Shown: one piece after another, positions 55,401 to 62,606 of the stretch
Numbering within the stretch: position 1 is the first letter of the stretch
Layout: every line of letters starts with the position of its first letter
DNA from: Sulfurospirillum oryzae
Lineage (GTDB): Bacteria > Campylobacterota > Campylobacteria > Campylobacterales > Sulfurospirillaceae
Length of the DNA stretch: 64,000 bases
Reading direction: 5' to 3'
Assembly: GCF_025770725.1 (NCBI RefSeq)
Contig: NZ_JANZKZ010000002.1
Coordinates: 310,001 to 374,000 of the forward strand
The notes under the pieces: model-generated
Seen by the model: the letters and a program-made list of their open reading frames with translations, nothing else
Told to the model about the DNA's origin: nothing
The model's database searches: none
Made by a program: the position numbers and the translations under genes

Positions 55401-55552
55401 TTTTCTTCTCAATTTTTATTGCTTACACGATTATTATGCATTTTCATGACTGGGTTCTAAGTTATTTTGGTCATAAAGGAGGTAGTGCGGTACAAAAAAG
55501 TTTAAATAACGTCTTTAGTGACGTAAAACACAAAGCGACAACAAGAATTTAA
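52493..55552 (+). CDS. Large TraG-N/VirB6/DotA-like conjugation membrane protein
   Basis: A 1019-residue exported membrane protein. It has a signal peptide (LLILIIFLSIANAAECSYQY) and then a Ser/Thr-rich low-complexity stretch (about 60-105). A periplasmic domain with several Cys follows. Two membrane segments lie at about 375-445 (IVTMIFGLGTVGIFGYAFF; ISALILFTAPIIP), and a cluster of five or more hydrophobic helices at about 815-1000 (YIICLFLYITLFSIFAVALV; ISIVLSIYAFLFAKGAMLWL; VFFSIFIAYTIIM). This layout is like TraG N-terminal or DotA/VirB6 proteins of conjugation machines. It is the only channel-like protein in the element. Confidence 0.6.
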   Translation: MIKTLLILIIFLSIANAAECSYQYVYQQKLIFDKTGNSQSECDAIKAEKEALVVQYEGTASSSATNSSDSGTSSSSTTSSGASNTTTAKTTSSSASSSSGQSVNTTGGCGMPPSFLRSSDAMSFSGNTLNKGLSSVQQSDFDNVAFKSGDSGNFSGFTCPQASEIKDATFPKNLVSEDGQKAYSVKITGINFYTGAYTCEYSFLKSKTFYTVKRVNKACAQDAEAINKAIAKGDINALPNLTYSQNYGMHTFNEGTINASDEFKQTYSNLLKGIADLSKSESQVAPVDVGGSLDSHSNHTNTLPSLFLGILTGDMEFLDNPVIDASGKIRIRNTSVNSSPIEVTDLNSLQDKFVSVFKSLDAQFWGFYYYLIANISHAFNHIVTMIFGLGTVGIFGYAFFRRSIDRDKESGAQFQFDFKNNFISAISALILFTAPIIPADKGIPSAFLYQPSTAPSAAQQEEILKNATVVQVGVRYIFQLGTYWANLIHDYSMFAYLKFISASYGYYDASEMKKNFKDDMSEFVTKSVLLKKEMDFFEKSCGSNYYSHLSSNHSLPDYYGGVDTNINYLKDNPLGFDSVDYGTCAAMFQKMQQASSDNFVKYKEIIKGYNAASDNMQSFLDSDMEEINGFLTAIVNISNKLGWVSVALVPSITDILETKKIFTFSKRSENNEIIDAVGKMEVQKVDLVKRNELEAGKSQAIKEDVNVENSSDNWRSIKSFIDKIDGMSGKIGIGVGWTMGQAISGFGYFMFPGFGELYAGIEKTTIPMALASATTNAASSLIKFMPSGANLIIRGITKLEKLEIIKETKAQDGKNIVTFLITYIICLFLYITLFSIFAVALVTLLTISKIIYYFIEVIIAVFISTAVMLWGLIFDKTSSSSTIGEFFYKIVLLALSPISIVLSIYAFLFAKGAMLWLYRLIAEFILFSSKNIILKLDSKNEGISNFTGIDNILAGIQAYGVYNMGEMLLVFFSIFIAYTIIMHFHDWVLSYFGHKGGSAVQKSLNNVFSDVKHKATTRI

Positions 55553-55586
55553 AATACACAAAATTATACATAAAAAAGGAGTCAAA

Positions 55587-55844
55587 GTGAAAAAACTAGA
55601 AATAAATCGAAATGATATTATCGAACAAGCTAGGCAATTAATAGTTGCTTGCGCGGCTTTTTTGGCATGGGTAGACACACCATTTATCTTTATTTACGCA
55701 CTATTTGGTTTTCCTCTTTCGATATATGTATTTACCAAAACGAAAAAAGATAAAAATGAGAATATGCCTAAAAAGTTTTTTATTTTGAGCATGATTGGTC
55801 ACGCTTGTGGCTTTTTGTTTTTTCGTATTGTGATAGGAATGTAA
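55587..55844 (+). CDS. Small inner-membrane protein
   Basis: An 85-residue protein starting from GTG with AAAGGAG upstream. Three hydrophobic segments (LIVACAAFLAWV, PFIFIYALFGFPLSIYVF, FFILSMIGHACGFLFFRIV) are separated by a basic loop. No family is recognised. It lies between the large membrane protein and a coiled-coil membrane protein, so it may be part of the same transfer complex. Confidence 0.65.
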   Translation: MKKLEINRNDIIEQARQLIVACAAFLAWVDTPFIFIYALFGFPLSIYVFTKTKKDKNENMPKKFFILSMIGHACGFLFFRIVIGM

Positions 55845-55847
55845 TCT

Positions 55848-56270
55848 ATGAAATTTGAAACAGCAGATCAAACATACGCATTTTTTGAAGAGGCGAGAGT
55901 TGTATTAGCAACTCTTGAAGACAAAATAGAAAACTTCAATAAAGCTTCTCAGCGATTTGAAAATGCACAAAATGAATTTTCAAACATTGAAAAAAACATT
56001 GAAAATATCGGTAAAAGAATTGCTGAAAAAATACATGTCACTACTATTCAAGAGCATTTAATTAATAGTGTAAAAGTATTAAAAAATGCGGATGATGAGA
56101 TTATTGAGATAACTAGACTTATTCAGCAAAGAAGAAAAGATGAAAGATCTAATTTGATTATTATACTTGTATCTTCATGTGTAGCTACACTCTTTACATG
56201 CGGAATTTTTATAGCGTTTGAAGCGGCGAATAAACCTCTTTTCAATCTTATCTATCAATTCGTTCATTAA
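55848..56270 (+). CDS. Coiled-coil protein with a C-terminal membrane anchor
   Basis: A 140-residue protein. A long coiled coil (about 20-100; NFNKASQRFENAQNEFSNIE) is followed by a single membrane segment near the C terminus (LIIILVSSCVATLFTCGIFI). This shape is often seen in the small proteins around relaxase genes of MOB elements. It starts 3 bases after the previous gene. The function is unknown. Confidence 0.6.
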   Translation: MKFETADQTYAFFEEARVVLATLEDKIENFNKASQRFENAQNEFSNIEKNIENIGKRIAEKIHVTTIQEHLINSVKVLKNADDEIIEITRLIQQRRKDERSNLIIILVSSCVATLFTCGIFIAFEAANKPLFNLIYQFVH

Positions 56271-56280
56271 GGAGAACACC

Positions 56281-57060
56281 ATGAAAAATATCGCAATTAT
56301 TAATACCAAAGGTGGCGTAGGTAAAAGCACCCTCGCTTTTCACGTTTTACCGGCCATTTTATCGGATAGAAATTTTGAGATTATCGAGATCGATAACAAC
56401 AATAAAACGACTACGGCGTTTTTAAATACACAGATTCTCAAAGGGAAAATCATCTCGTTAAATATTCAAGAGGGTACGCAAAAACTTGAGGAACTCGTCG
56501 TCACCAATATGCTCGATGAGGACAAGATCAGCGTGATTGATGCCGGTGGTGGTGATGATTCACTGAAAGTAATCCATACATTTATTGATCAAGACTTGAT
56601 AGCCGATACACTTTTTATCATCCCTTTTATGCCCGATTTCGTTCAGCTTAAAAACCTCGTAGATACATACAACGTTTTACCGTCTGAAGCAAAAATTCTA
56701 GTGGTGTTAAATAACGCGGATCTCAGTGATCCTGATCATCTTATGTTCGTCAAAGGTAACGAGGACTTTGAGATCCCTGATATCTCATCTACCTTTACGC
56801 ACTTTGCTGTTTGTCCGAAAACTCCACTTTTTTCTTATGCCGCTTCACGCAATAAAGAGACGATCAAAGATCTTGCTCTACTCGCAAGCCAATATAACAA
56901 AAACGAGATACTTGAGTATGCGAAGACAAAAACAAAAAGCGATAAAGACAAAATGACGAAGATCTATCGCAATTGGAAAATTTCACGTAACGCGAAAGAC
57001 TATCTCGAGAGTGAAGCGATCGCACAGCTAAAAAGCATTGTTTTGGGAGAGCAAGCATGA
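56281..57060 (+). CDS. ParA/StbB-like deviant Walker A ATPase
   Basis: A 259-residue ATPase. The deviant Walker A is NTKGGVGKSTLAF (residues 8-20), and EIDNNNKTTTAF follows. The Walker-B-like segment is KISVIDAGGGDD. A ParB partner is not recognisable. Next to a MOBF relaxase and a small DNA-binding protein this resembles the StbB position of the R388 plasmid, where StbB takes part in localising DNA for transfer. AAGGAG lies upstream of the ATG; the frame begins at 56218. It overlaps the next gene by 4 bases. Codon use is visibly more GC-rich than in the preceding genes. Confidence 0.8.
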   Translation: MKNIAIINTKGGVGKSTLAFHVLPAILSDRNFEIIEIDNNNKTTTAFLNTQILKGKIISLNIQEGTQKLEELVVTNMLDEDKISVIDAGGGDDSLKVIHTFIDQDLIADTLFIIPFMPDFVQLKNLVDTYNVLPSEAKILVVLNNADLSDPDHLMFVKGNEDFEIPDISSTFTHFAVCPKTPLFSYAASRNKETIKDLALLASQYNKNEILEYAKTKTKSDKDKMTKIYRNWKISRNAKDYLESEAIAQLKSIVLGEQA

Positions 57061-57329
57061 AGTACGAAGATTGGATTGCAAAGAACACGCCCTTAAAGCG
57101 TGTCTCTTCTCTTGAGCCTTATCGAGATGAAATTCAAAAACTCGTGAATTTAAACTACACGCATAATCAGATCGCTGATTATTTACAAGAAGTAAGAGGC
57201 CTTGAGATATCAAGGCAGCAAGTTCAAAAGTTTCTCTCGAAAAAAACAACCAAAGAAAAAGCGGTGCAAGCTGACAAAAGTGAAACACCGAAAGTCAGTT
57301 TAGAGGATAAGTTCAAAGGATTCCTCTAG
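57057..57329 (+). CDS. Small HTH DNA-binding protein before the relaxase
   Basis: A 90-residue protein with a helix-turn-helix-like core: LVNLNYTHNQIADYLQEVRG, then LEISRQQVQKFLSKKT, and a charged tail. Such small proteins lie next to the origin of transfer and bind it (TrwA/StbA/MobC analogues). It is coupled to the ParA-like gene and ends 19 bases before a direct repeat array, so it is the most likely binder of that array. Confidence 0.6.
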   Translation: MKYEDWIAKNTPLKRVSSLEPYRDEIQKLVNLNYTHNQIADYLQEVRGLEISRQQVQKFLSKKTTKEKAVQADKSETPKVSLEDKFKGFL

Positions 57330-57348
57330 GGCTTAAAAGATAGGTAAT

Positions 57349-57458
57349 GCAACCTCGTGCCACCGTGATGCTACCGAAAGCAATCGTATGCAACCACTTG
57401 CTACTCAATGCTATCGAAAAGCTACCAAGTGCCACCAAAGAGCAACTCAAAGGCAACC
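57349..57458 (+). repeat. Helically phased array of 11 GCNACC-like units (candidate oriT/partition site)
   Basis: Units start at 57349, 57359, 57370, 57380, 57390, 57400, 57410, 57421, 57431, 57442 and 57453: GCAACC, GCCACC, GCTACC, GCAATC, GCAACC, GCTACT, GCTATC, GCTACC, GCCACC, GCAACT, GCAACC. Spacing is 10 or 11 bases, mean 10.4, close to one helical turn. The rest of the gap (57330-57348 and 57459-57526) contains only the inverted repeat listed separately and an AG-rich stretch before the relaxase ATG. Confidence 0.85.
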
Positions 57459-57500
57459 GAGAAAACATTCACACCCAACGCCACGTTAATGGCACGAGGT
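57352..57500. repeat. 11-bp inverted repeat flanking the phased array
   Basis: ACCTCGTGCCA (57352-57362) and its complement TGGCACGAGGT (57490-57500), separated by 127 bases. The left arm overlaps units one and two of the array; the right arm lies 26 bases before the relaxase ATG. An inverted repeat near a relaxase gene is expected for an oriT, but the nic site is not identified. Confidence 0.6.
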
Positions 57501-57526
57501 GAAAAAAAGACGAAAAAGAGACAAAA

Positions 57527-60394
57527 ATGCTTTCAATTGCAAATATGAATAGCGCGCAAGCGGCTCATTATCATGCAAAAGATCAAAACTACTATCAGCA
57601 AAATAAAGAGACAAGCGTTTGGGCTGGCAAAGGTGCTGAACGTTTAGGCTTGAGCGGTGAAATAGATATCAAAAAATTTGAGCGATTATGCTTTGGTATT
57701 CATCCTTGCGAAGAACGCACTCTTGTTGATATCAGTGAAAGAGCGGGAACGGATCTAACCTTTTCTGCTCCAAAATCCGCATCGATCTTATGTGAATTAG
57801 GTGATGAACGTACCAATCAACTCATACGTGCAGCACATGATCAAGCGGTGCAAACCACACTGTCATTTGTAGAAGATCATTATGCGCAAACAAGAGAACA
57901 AAAGGACGGGCATAGAGAAGCAATCTCAACCGGTAATCTCATCATCGCTAAATTTCAACACGATACCAGTAGAGAAAATGACCCATCATTGCATACGCAT
58001 TGCTTTATCGTCAATGCAACGCAGAAGGAGAACGGTGAATGGAGAGCGTTGCACAATGATAAGCTCTTCACTCACAAGATGTTTTTAGGTCAGACGTATC
58101 GCAATGAATTGGCCAAAAATCTTCGAGACCAAGGATTTGCTATTGAGGTTACAAATGCCAAAGAGGGATTCTTTGAAATTCAAGGTGTTTCCAAAGAGCT
58201 GATCAGTGAATTTTCACAAAGGCGTGAGCAAGTCCTCGAGAAATACGAGGAGCTAAAAAAGCAATATCCTGGTCTCGAGGGAGAAAAACTCAAAGAGATG
58301 GCAACAACCGGCAGCCGAAACGTGAAAGATAAAAACGCTGATCGTAACGTCATTAAATACAACAATATCGAAAGAGCCAAAACCATTGTCACCGGTAAAG
58401 ATTTGACCTATCTCAATCAGCTTAATAGCTCACATGCCAATCATGAACATCAAAAATTAACGGCTAAAGATGCGGTGGATCTTTCGATTCGTATTCAAAG
58501 CGAAAAGACGAGTGTATTTAATCGTGAAGATGTGATGAAAAACGCAATGAAGCTTTCGTTAGGCGAACATTCACTGAGTGCTATGCAGAATGCTTTTGAT
58601 GATCATGTAAATGAGCGATCGATTGTGCAATTGGATCAAAATGCCTACTCTACACCAGAGCTCTTGCAAAAGGAGTTTGAGATTGTTGCAATGGCAAAAA
58701 ACCGCACAGATCCTTTAATCTCTGCTCAACGCGTGGAGCAGTATCTAAGCCATACGCCTTATAGCCTCACAAAAGGACAACAAGAAGCGTATGCACACAT
58801 TCTCTCAAGCAATGAGTCTATTTCAGTGATCCAGGGCGATGCTGGTACGGGTAAAACGTTTATGCTCAAAGCCGTTAGAGAAACGCTTGAAAGTCAAAAA
58901 CAAAGTAGCAATCTACGAGGACTCGCTTTTACTGGAAAAGCCAGTGAAGAGCTTGAGCGTGAAAGTGGTATCCCCTCTACGACGTTACACGCCTTTTTTG
59001 TGAGTCCACCGGCGGAAAAGAATATGGTTTATATCGTAGATGAGGCGTCAATGGTCAGTTCGTTACAGATGCACCACTTATGTGAGATTGCTAAAGAAAA
59101 CCATTCAAAAATTGTGTTTATCGGTGATCAAAAGCAGTTCCAATCTCTAGGTGCTGGCAATATGTTTTCGCAGCTTCAAAAGCAAAGTGATATTCGTATC
59201 GTCGAAATGACTGAGAATAAACGCGCGCAAACAGAATTGATGCGATCGCTTTATTCGTCTATCAAGAGCAAGGATTTAGAAGAGGCGTTTGGCATTTTAG
59301 AAAAGCACCAACGCCTTCATGAAACAACGGATCTCGAGAGGATCAAAAACGAATACCTCAAAGATCGTCATGATACGTTACTCTTGGTTGATACAAACGC
59401 GAATCGTAAAGCTTTAAATGAGTTAATCAGAGCGGATCTCGTCGCTCAAAATGAAGTCACACAGTCTCAACCGTTATCTATCAAAGAGGCAATCAATCTA
59501 AACGAGATTGAAAAACACTACTCGAGCAATTATCAAGTAGGTCAAATTGTTGTCGCACAAAATGCGTTTCAAGGATTTAGTGCCGGGCAAGAAGGGATGA
59601 TCACCGCGATTGATCATCCATCCAATACGATCACGGTTACCAAAGATGAGCAAAGGATCAAAATTGATCTAAGCAAAGCTCACGCTCAAGCAATTCAAAC
59701 TTTTGCTATCAAAGAAAAAGCATTTGGTGTCGGCGACAAAATCGTTTTTACAAAAAACAATCGAAACCTCAAGTTTAGAAATGGTGAGGCCGCTGTGATC
59801 CAAGCAATTCATGGGAATATCATCAAAGTGCAAAAGGGAAATAAAGAGTTGGCGTTTGATGCTTCCAAGTATCCTTATATTGATCATGGATACGTGATTA
59901 CAGCGCATAAAAGCCAAGGTCAAACTACTAGTAGGGTTATCGCTTTCACGAATGCACAAATGGCCAATTTAAACCGCTTCTACGTGCAAATTACCAGGGC
60001 AAAACGTGATGCCTTGATCTATACCAACAGCATAGCAACACTCAAGGAGAATACACAAAAAACGCAAATCAAAACAAGTACCCTAGATTATTTTAGGTCG
60101 GCAATGCAGCATGAGGCACATACAAATCACAATTACGAAAGGACATTCAATGAGCAAAAAGAACGAAGAATATCAAGAGGATCAACTCTTTCAATACTGG
60201 GAGACTATTGCACAAAGCTCAAAATTGCACTCGCAGATCTTAGCCGACATTTTGGCATATTTAAAGGAGATCGACGAGAGATTGAAAGCACTCGAGGCAA
60301 AGATCAAATGAAAAATATCTTAATTGATAATGTTAAACAAAACAATAAAAATATAAATCGAGAGCAAACTTTGGAGAAAAAAAGGAGCCGCTAA
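57527..60394 (+). CDS. MOBF family relaxase-helicase (TrwC/TraI type)
   Basis: A 955-residue conjugative relaxase fused to a RecD-like helicase. The relaxase start (AAHYHAKDQNYYQQNKETSV, then WAGKGAERLGLSGEID) aligns well with TrwC of R388. Catalytic tyrosine candidates are Y15, Y22 and Y23. The three-histidine metal site is in FQHDTSRENDPSLHTHCFIV. The helicase has Walker A GDAGTGKT at 437-444, Walker B YIVDEASMVSS, and the late motif AHKSQGQTTS. It cuts oriT, stays bound to the 5' end and unwinds DNA. The ribosome site is weak. Its last 245 bases also carry the nested ORF at 60150. Confidence 0.93.
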   Translation: MLSIANMNSAQAAHYHAKDQNYYQQNKETSVWAGKGAERLGLSGEIDIKKFERLCFGIHPCEERTLVDISERAGTDLTFSAPKSASILCELGDERTNQLIRAAHDQAVQTTLSFVEDHYAQTREQKDGHREAISTGNLIIAKFQHDTSRENDPSLHTHCFIVNATQKENGEWRALHNDKLFTHKMFLGQTYRNELAKNLRDQGFAIEVTNAKEGFFEIQGVSKELISEFSQRREQVLEKYEELKKQYPGLEGEKLKEMATTGSRNVKDKNADRNVIKYNNIERAKTIVTGKDLTYLNQLNSSHANHEHQKLTAKDAVDLSIRIQSEKTSVFNREDVMKNAMKLSLGEHSLSAMQNAFDDHVNERSIVQLDQNAYSTPELLQKEFEIVAMAKNRTDPLISAQRVEQYLSHTPYSLTKGQQEAYAHILSSNESISVIQGDAGTGKTFMLKAVRETLESQKQSSNLRGLAFTGKASEELERESGIPSTTLHAFFVSPPAEKNMVYIVDEASMVSSLQMHHLCEIAKENHSKIVFIGDQKQFQSLGAGNMFSQLQKQSDIRIVEMTENKRAQTELMRSLYSSIKSKDLEEAFGILEKHQRLHETTDLERIKNEYLKDRHDTLLLVDTNANRKALNELIRADLVAQNEVTQSQPLSIKEAINLNEIEKHYSSNYQVGQIVVAQNAFQGFSAGQEGMITAIDHPSNTITVTKDEQRIKIDLSKAHAQAIQTFAIKEKAFGVGDKIVFTKNNRNLKFRNGEAAVIQAIHGNIIKVQKGNKELAFDASKYPYIDHGYVITAHKSQGQTTSRVIAFTNAQMANLNRFYVQITRAKRDALIYTNSIATLKENTQKTQIKTSTLDYFRSAMQHEAHTNHNYERTFNEQKERRISRGSTLSILGDYCTKLKIALADLSRHFGIFKGDRREIESTRGKDQMKNILIDNVKQNNKNINREQTLEKKRSR
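60150..60311 (+). CDS. Small coiled-coil protein nested in the relaxase gene (53 residues)
   Basis: A frame shifted against the relaxase, starting MSKKNEEYQEDQLFQYWETI and ending LKEIDERLKALEAKIK. It has a good ribosome site (AAAGGACATTCA) before the ATG, and its amphipathic heptads are more typical of a real protein than the relaxase reading of the same bases. The frame extends upstream to 60111 but the inner ATG fits better. An overlap of this size is unusual, so this is a candidate, not a certain gene. Confidence 0.5.
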   Translation: MSKKNEEYQEDQLFQYWETIAQSSKLHSQILADILAYLKEIDERLKALEAKIK

Positions 60395-60795
60395 TGCACT
60401 GCCTATTTTACTATGAAGATTATCTTATAGTGTGCACTGCTACTAAAATTTCAAATACTGATCTATTAAGACAATGTACTTCACTCATATTGTCTAAAAC
60501 ATATTGCGATATCTGTACGTTAAAGCAGGGGAGTGTAAAAAAAATTGCTCTTTTATCAACTACAAAATCTGATATTAAACTTTCTTTTTATCGATTACCA
60601 AATGGCTTTCTTGATACATTGCCATATCAAGAAACTGAGTTGATTATAGAATCTATCATTCAGCAACACAAGCTAGCAATTAGTAATAAAGATAACTCTA
60701 CATCTGTTTTACAGGATAAAGATATTTTTAAAATCTATTTTGACATGTTAAATGTTGTCGATGCAAAATTTATGAAAATCTATACTGGAGAGTGA
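60394..60795 (+). CDS. Hypothetical protein after the relaxase
   Basis: A 133-residue protein with several cysteines near the N terminus (MHCLFYYEDYLIVCTATKIS, SKTYCDICTLKQGSVKKIA). No family is recognised and no membrane segment is clear. The ATG overlaps the relaxase stop (TAATG), so it is translated with the relaxase. Base composition returns here to the AT-rich type of the other element genes. Confidence 0.65.
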   Translation: MHCLFYYEDYLIVCTATKISNTDLLRQCTSLILSKTYCDICTLKQGSVKKIALLSTTKSDIKLSFYRLPNGFLDTLPYQETELIIESIIQQHKLAISNKDNSTSVLQDKDIFKIYFDMLNVVDAKFMKIYTGE

Positions 60796-60798
60796 AAC

Positions 60799-61017
60799 AT
60801 GATTATGGAAATTCTAAAAACTATTGTAGGTATTATAAACAAGATTAGTGGTATCGGCAAAGAAACAAATCACGAAGTGGCAGAAGATGAAGAAAATGCT
60901 GAGAAAAGAGATTGTGAAGAAGAATTAGAAAAAAAGTCAGACAATGAATATAAAAATATTCTCATTGGCAAAAATCAAGCACATTTACAACAAAATCATT
61001 CTTTGACAAGGTACTAG
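60799..61017 (+). CDS. Small acidic hypothetical protein
   Basis: A 72-residue protein with a short hydrophobic N terminus (MEILKTIVGIINKISGIG) and an acidic, disordered-looking middle (EVAEDEENAEKRDCEEELEK). It lies 3 bases from its neighbours on each side. No function can be inferred; it may be an accessory to the coupling protein that follows. Confidence 0.55.
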   Translation: MIMEILKTIVGIINKISGIGKETNHEVAEDEENAEKRDCEEELEKKSDNEYKNILIGKNQAHLQQNHSLTRY

Positions 61018-61019
61018 AC

Positions 61020-62585
61020 ATGAGAATAGAGACAGCAACTTTTTTAATTCTGATAGCTGCTAATACGATAATATCTTACCAAGTTCAAAAAGAATTGGGC
61101 ATTCATAAAGCTCTTATTTTTACAATACTGAGTTTTTTTGAGTACATTATTTGGCATATGTTCATTAGAGAATACTCAAAAATAAACGATAGACTTTTTG
61201 ATGTCAAAAGTTGGCTTATGGGCAGCTATGCAAACTTTTATGGGCAGAGTGAGGGCAACAGGTGGACACCTTCATGGTTAGTAAAACAAAAGATGAAAAA
61301 TGGAGATCTTTTCATTGACAAATTTAGGTTTGATGGAAGTGTATTAAGAAATTTCAAATTTTTTAGTTTCAAAAAATGGTTTAATAATTTTGATTGTTAC
61401 ATGATTCCTTCTGATTTAAAAAAAGGTGGAATTGTTTTCGGAAGCATGGGCGCTGGAAAAACAGAATTGTTTCATTCGATTCTATCTCAACCAGAATTTG
61501 ATAGAAAATTTATATATGACAGTAAAGGCGATTTTACTCAGAAACATTACAGATCAAATAGAGATATTATTTTGAATCCATATGATGCCAGAGGGCATGT
61601 TTGGAATCCGTTTGAAGAAGCCAATACAAGTCCTTTTGTTGTTGGTATATTTATGACAAATCTATTTAACGCAATTGCTGGAGATAAAAAAGATTTCTTT
61701 AGTGCAGGTTCACAAGACCGTTACATGGAATTATTTAATAGCATTCAATATATGGATTCTAAACTGACAGCAAAACAAAAATTTGATTTATTTATTAAAC
61801 TTTTAAAAGAGTATTTTGAAGCACCTCAAACACAATCACGCACAAGTGAAGCAGATATAGCAAGCACGATGAAGCTTTCATTTGAATTTTTTGATTATAT
61901 GAATTTTTGTATTCAAAATGGAAGTCCAACTTTTACAATTCACAATTATTTATCACAAAAAAATTGTGACCTATTTTTACTGTCAAGAGATGATCAAAAG
62001 TCAAAATTAACAGCATTTTTTACTGGATTTTTAGCTGCATTCGTGGCTGTCATGTTGTCTCAAGAAGATAGAGATTCTTTAACCCTTTTAGCTCTCGATG
62101 AGTATCTTTCTTTTGTAAGGAATATGGATAGCGAAACAATCGAAAGTTTGCATGTAAGAATTCGAAGTAAAGGTGGTTGTCTTCTGCCTGGAGTTCAATT
62201 TTTTCCTGATGATCATTTATCCGACGGTCTTACTCAGAAAATATTAAATTCTACAACTTATTGGTTTTTATTCCAGGGCATTGATGAATACACATTAAAT
62301 AAAATTGGTTCTACTGTAGGTAAAGTCAGATATAAAAAAGAACAAGCTAAAGATATTCGTGCTGAACGCTTTGCTAATAAAGATTACTCCATTGAAGAAT
62401 CTGACTTGCTCAATATTAGTATTTTTCATTCATTGGGAGAAAAATACGAACACATCACATTTATACCATCGAGGAAAATTTTATATAAAGGGTATACGCC
62501 ACAAGTCAAACTGAAAAATAGAAATGAGAGCTTTATTCAGAGTGAGAATATTGCTAAATTTTATCAACAAAAGTCGAGAGCTTGA
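61020..62585 (+). CDS. VirD4/TraD-like type IV coupling protein
   Basis: A 521-residue membrane ATPase that brings the relaxase-DNA complex to a mating channel. Two N-terminal membrane helices (ATFLILIAANTIISYQVQ, ALIFTILSFFEYIIWHMF) are followed by Walker A GSMGAGKTELF at about 140 and Walker B LLALDEYLSF near 360. SLHVRIRSKGGCLLPGVQFF is the region after Walker B. The protein is shorter than TraD. No VirB4-type ATPase lies with it, so it probably uses a channel provided by another element. Confidence 0.85.
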   Translation: MRIETATFLILIAANTIISYQVQKELGIHKALIFTILSFFEYIIWHMFIREYSKINDRLFDVKSWLMGSYANFYGQSEGNRWTPSWLVKQKMKNGDLFIDKFRFDGSVLRNFKFFSFKKWFNNFDCYMIPSDLKKGGIVFGSMGAGKTELFHSILSQPEFDRKFIYDSKGDFTQKHYRSNRDIILNPYDARGHVWNPFEEANTSPFVVGIFMTNLFNAIAGDKKDFFSAGSQDRYMELFNSIQYMDSKLTAKQKFDLFIKLLKEYFEAPQTQSRTSEADIASTMKLSFEFFDYMNFCIQNGSPTFTIHNYLSQKNCDLFLLSRDDQKSKLTAFFTGFLAAFVAVMLSQEDRDSLTLLALDEYLSFVRNMDSETIESLHVRIRSKGGCLLPGVQFFPDDHLSDGLTQKILNSTTYWFLFQGIDEYTLNKIGSTVGKVRYKKEQAKDIRAERFANKDYSIEESDLLNISIFHSLGEKYEHITFIPSRKILYKGYTPQVKLKNRNESFIQSENIAKFYQQKSRA

Positions 62586-62606
62586 AGAGCTCGCATAATC
62601 TTGACG

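Noticed and set aside
57349-57458. CRISPR-like array
   Set aside because: The units are 6 bases with 4-5 base gaps; there are no long repeats or spacers and no cas genes anywhere in the window.
57347-57502. Open frame of 51 codons across the phased repeat array
   Set aside because: It has no ribosome site, its codons follow the GCNACC repeat spacing, and the 10-11 base period breaks a triplet pattern. The array explains the sequence better than a gene.
53071-60760. ACATGT sites in the mobile element as copies of the core palindrome
   Set aside because: The few ACATGT hexamers found there (for example near 53084, 54049, 56033, 60742) lack the TT...AA flanks and fit chance expectation.
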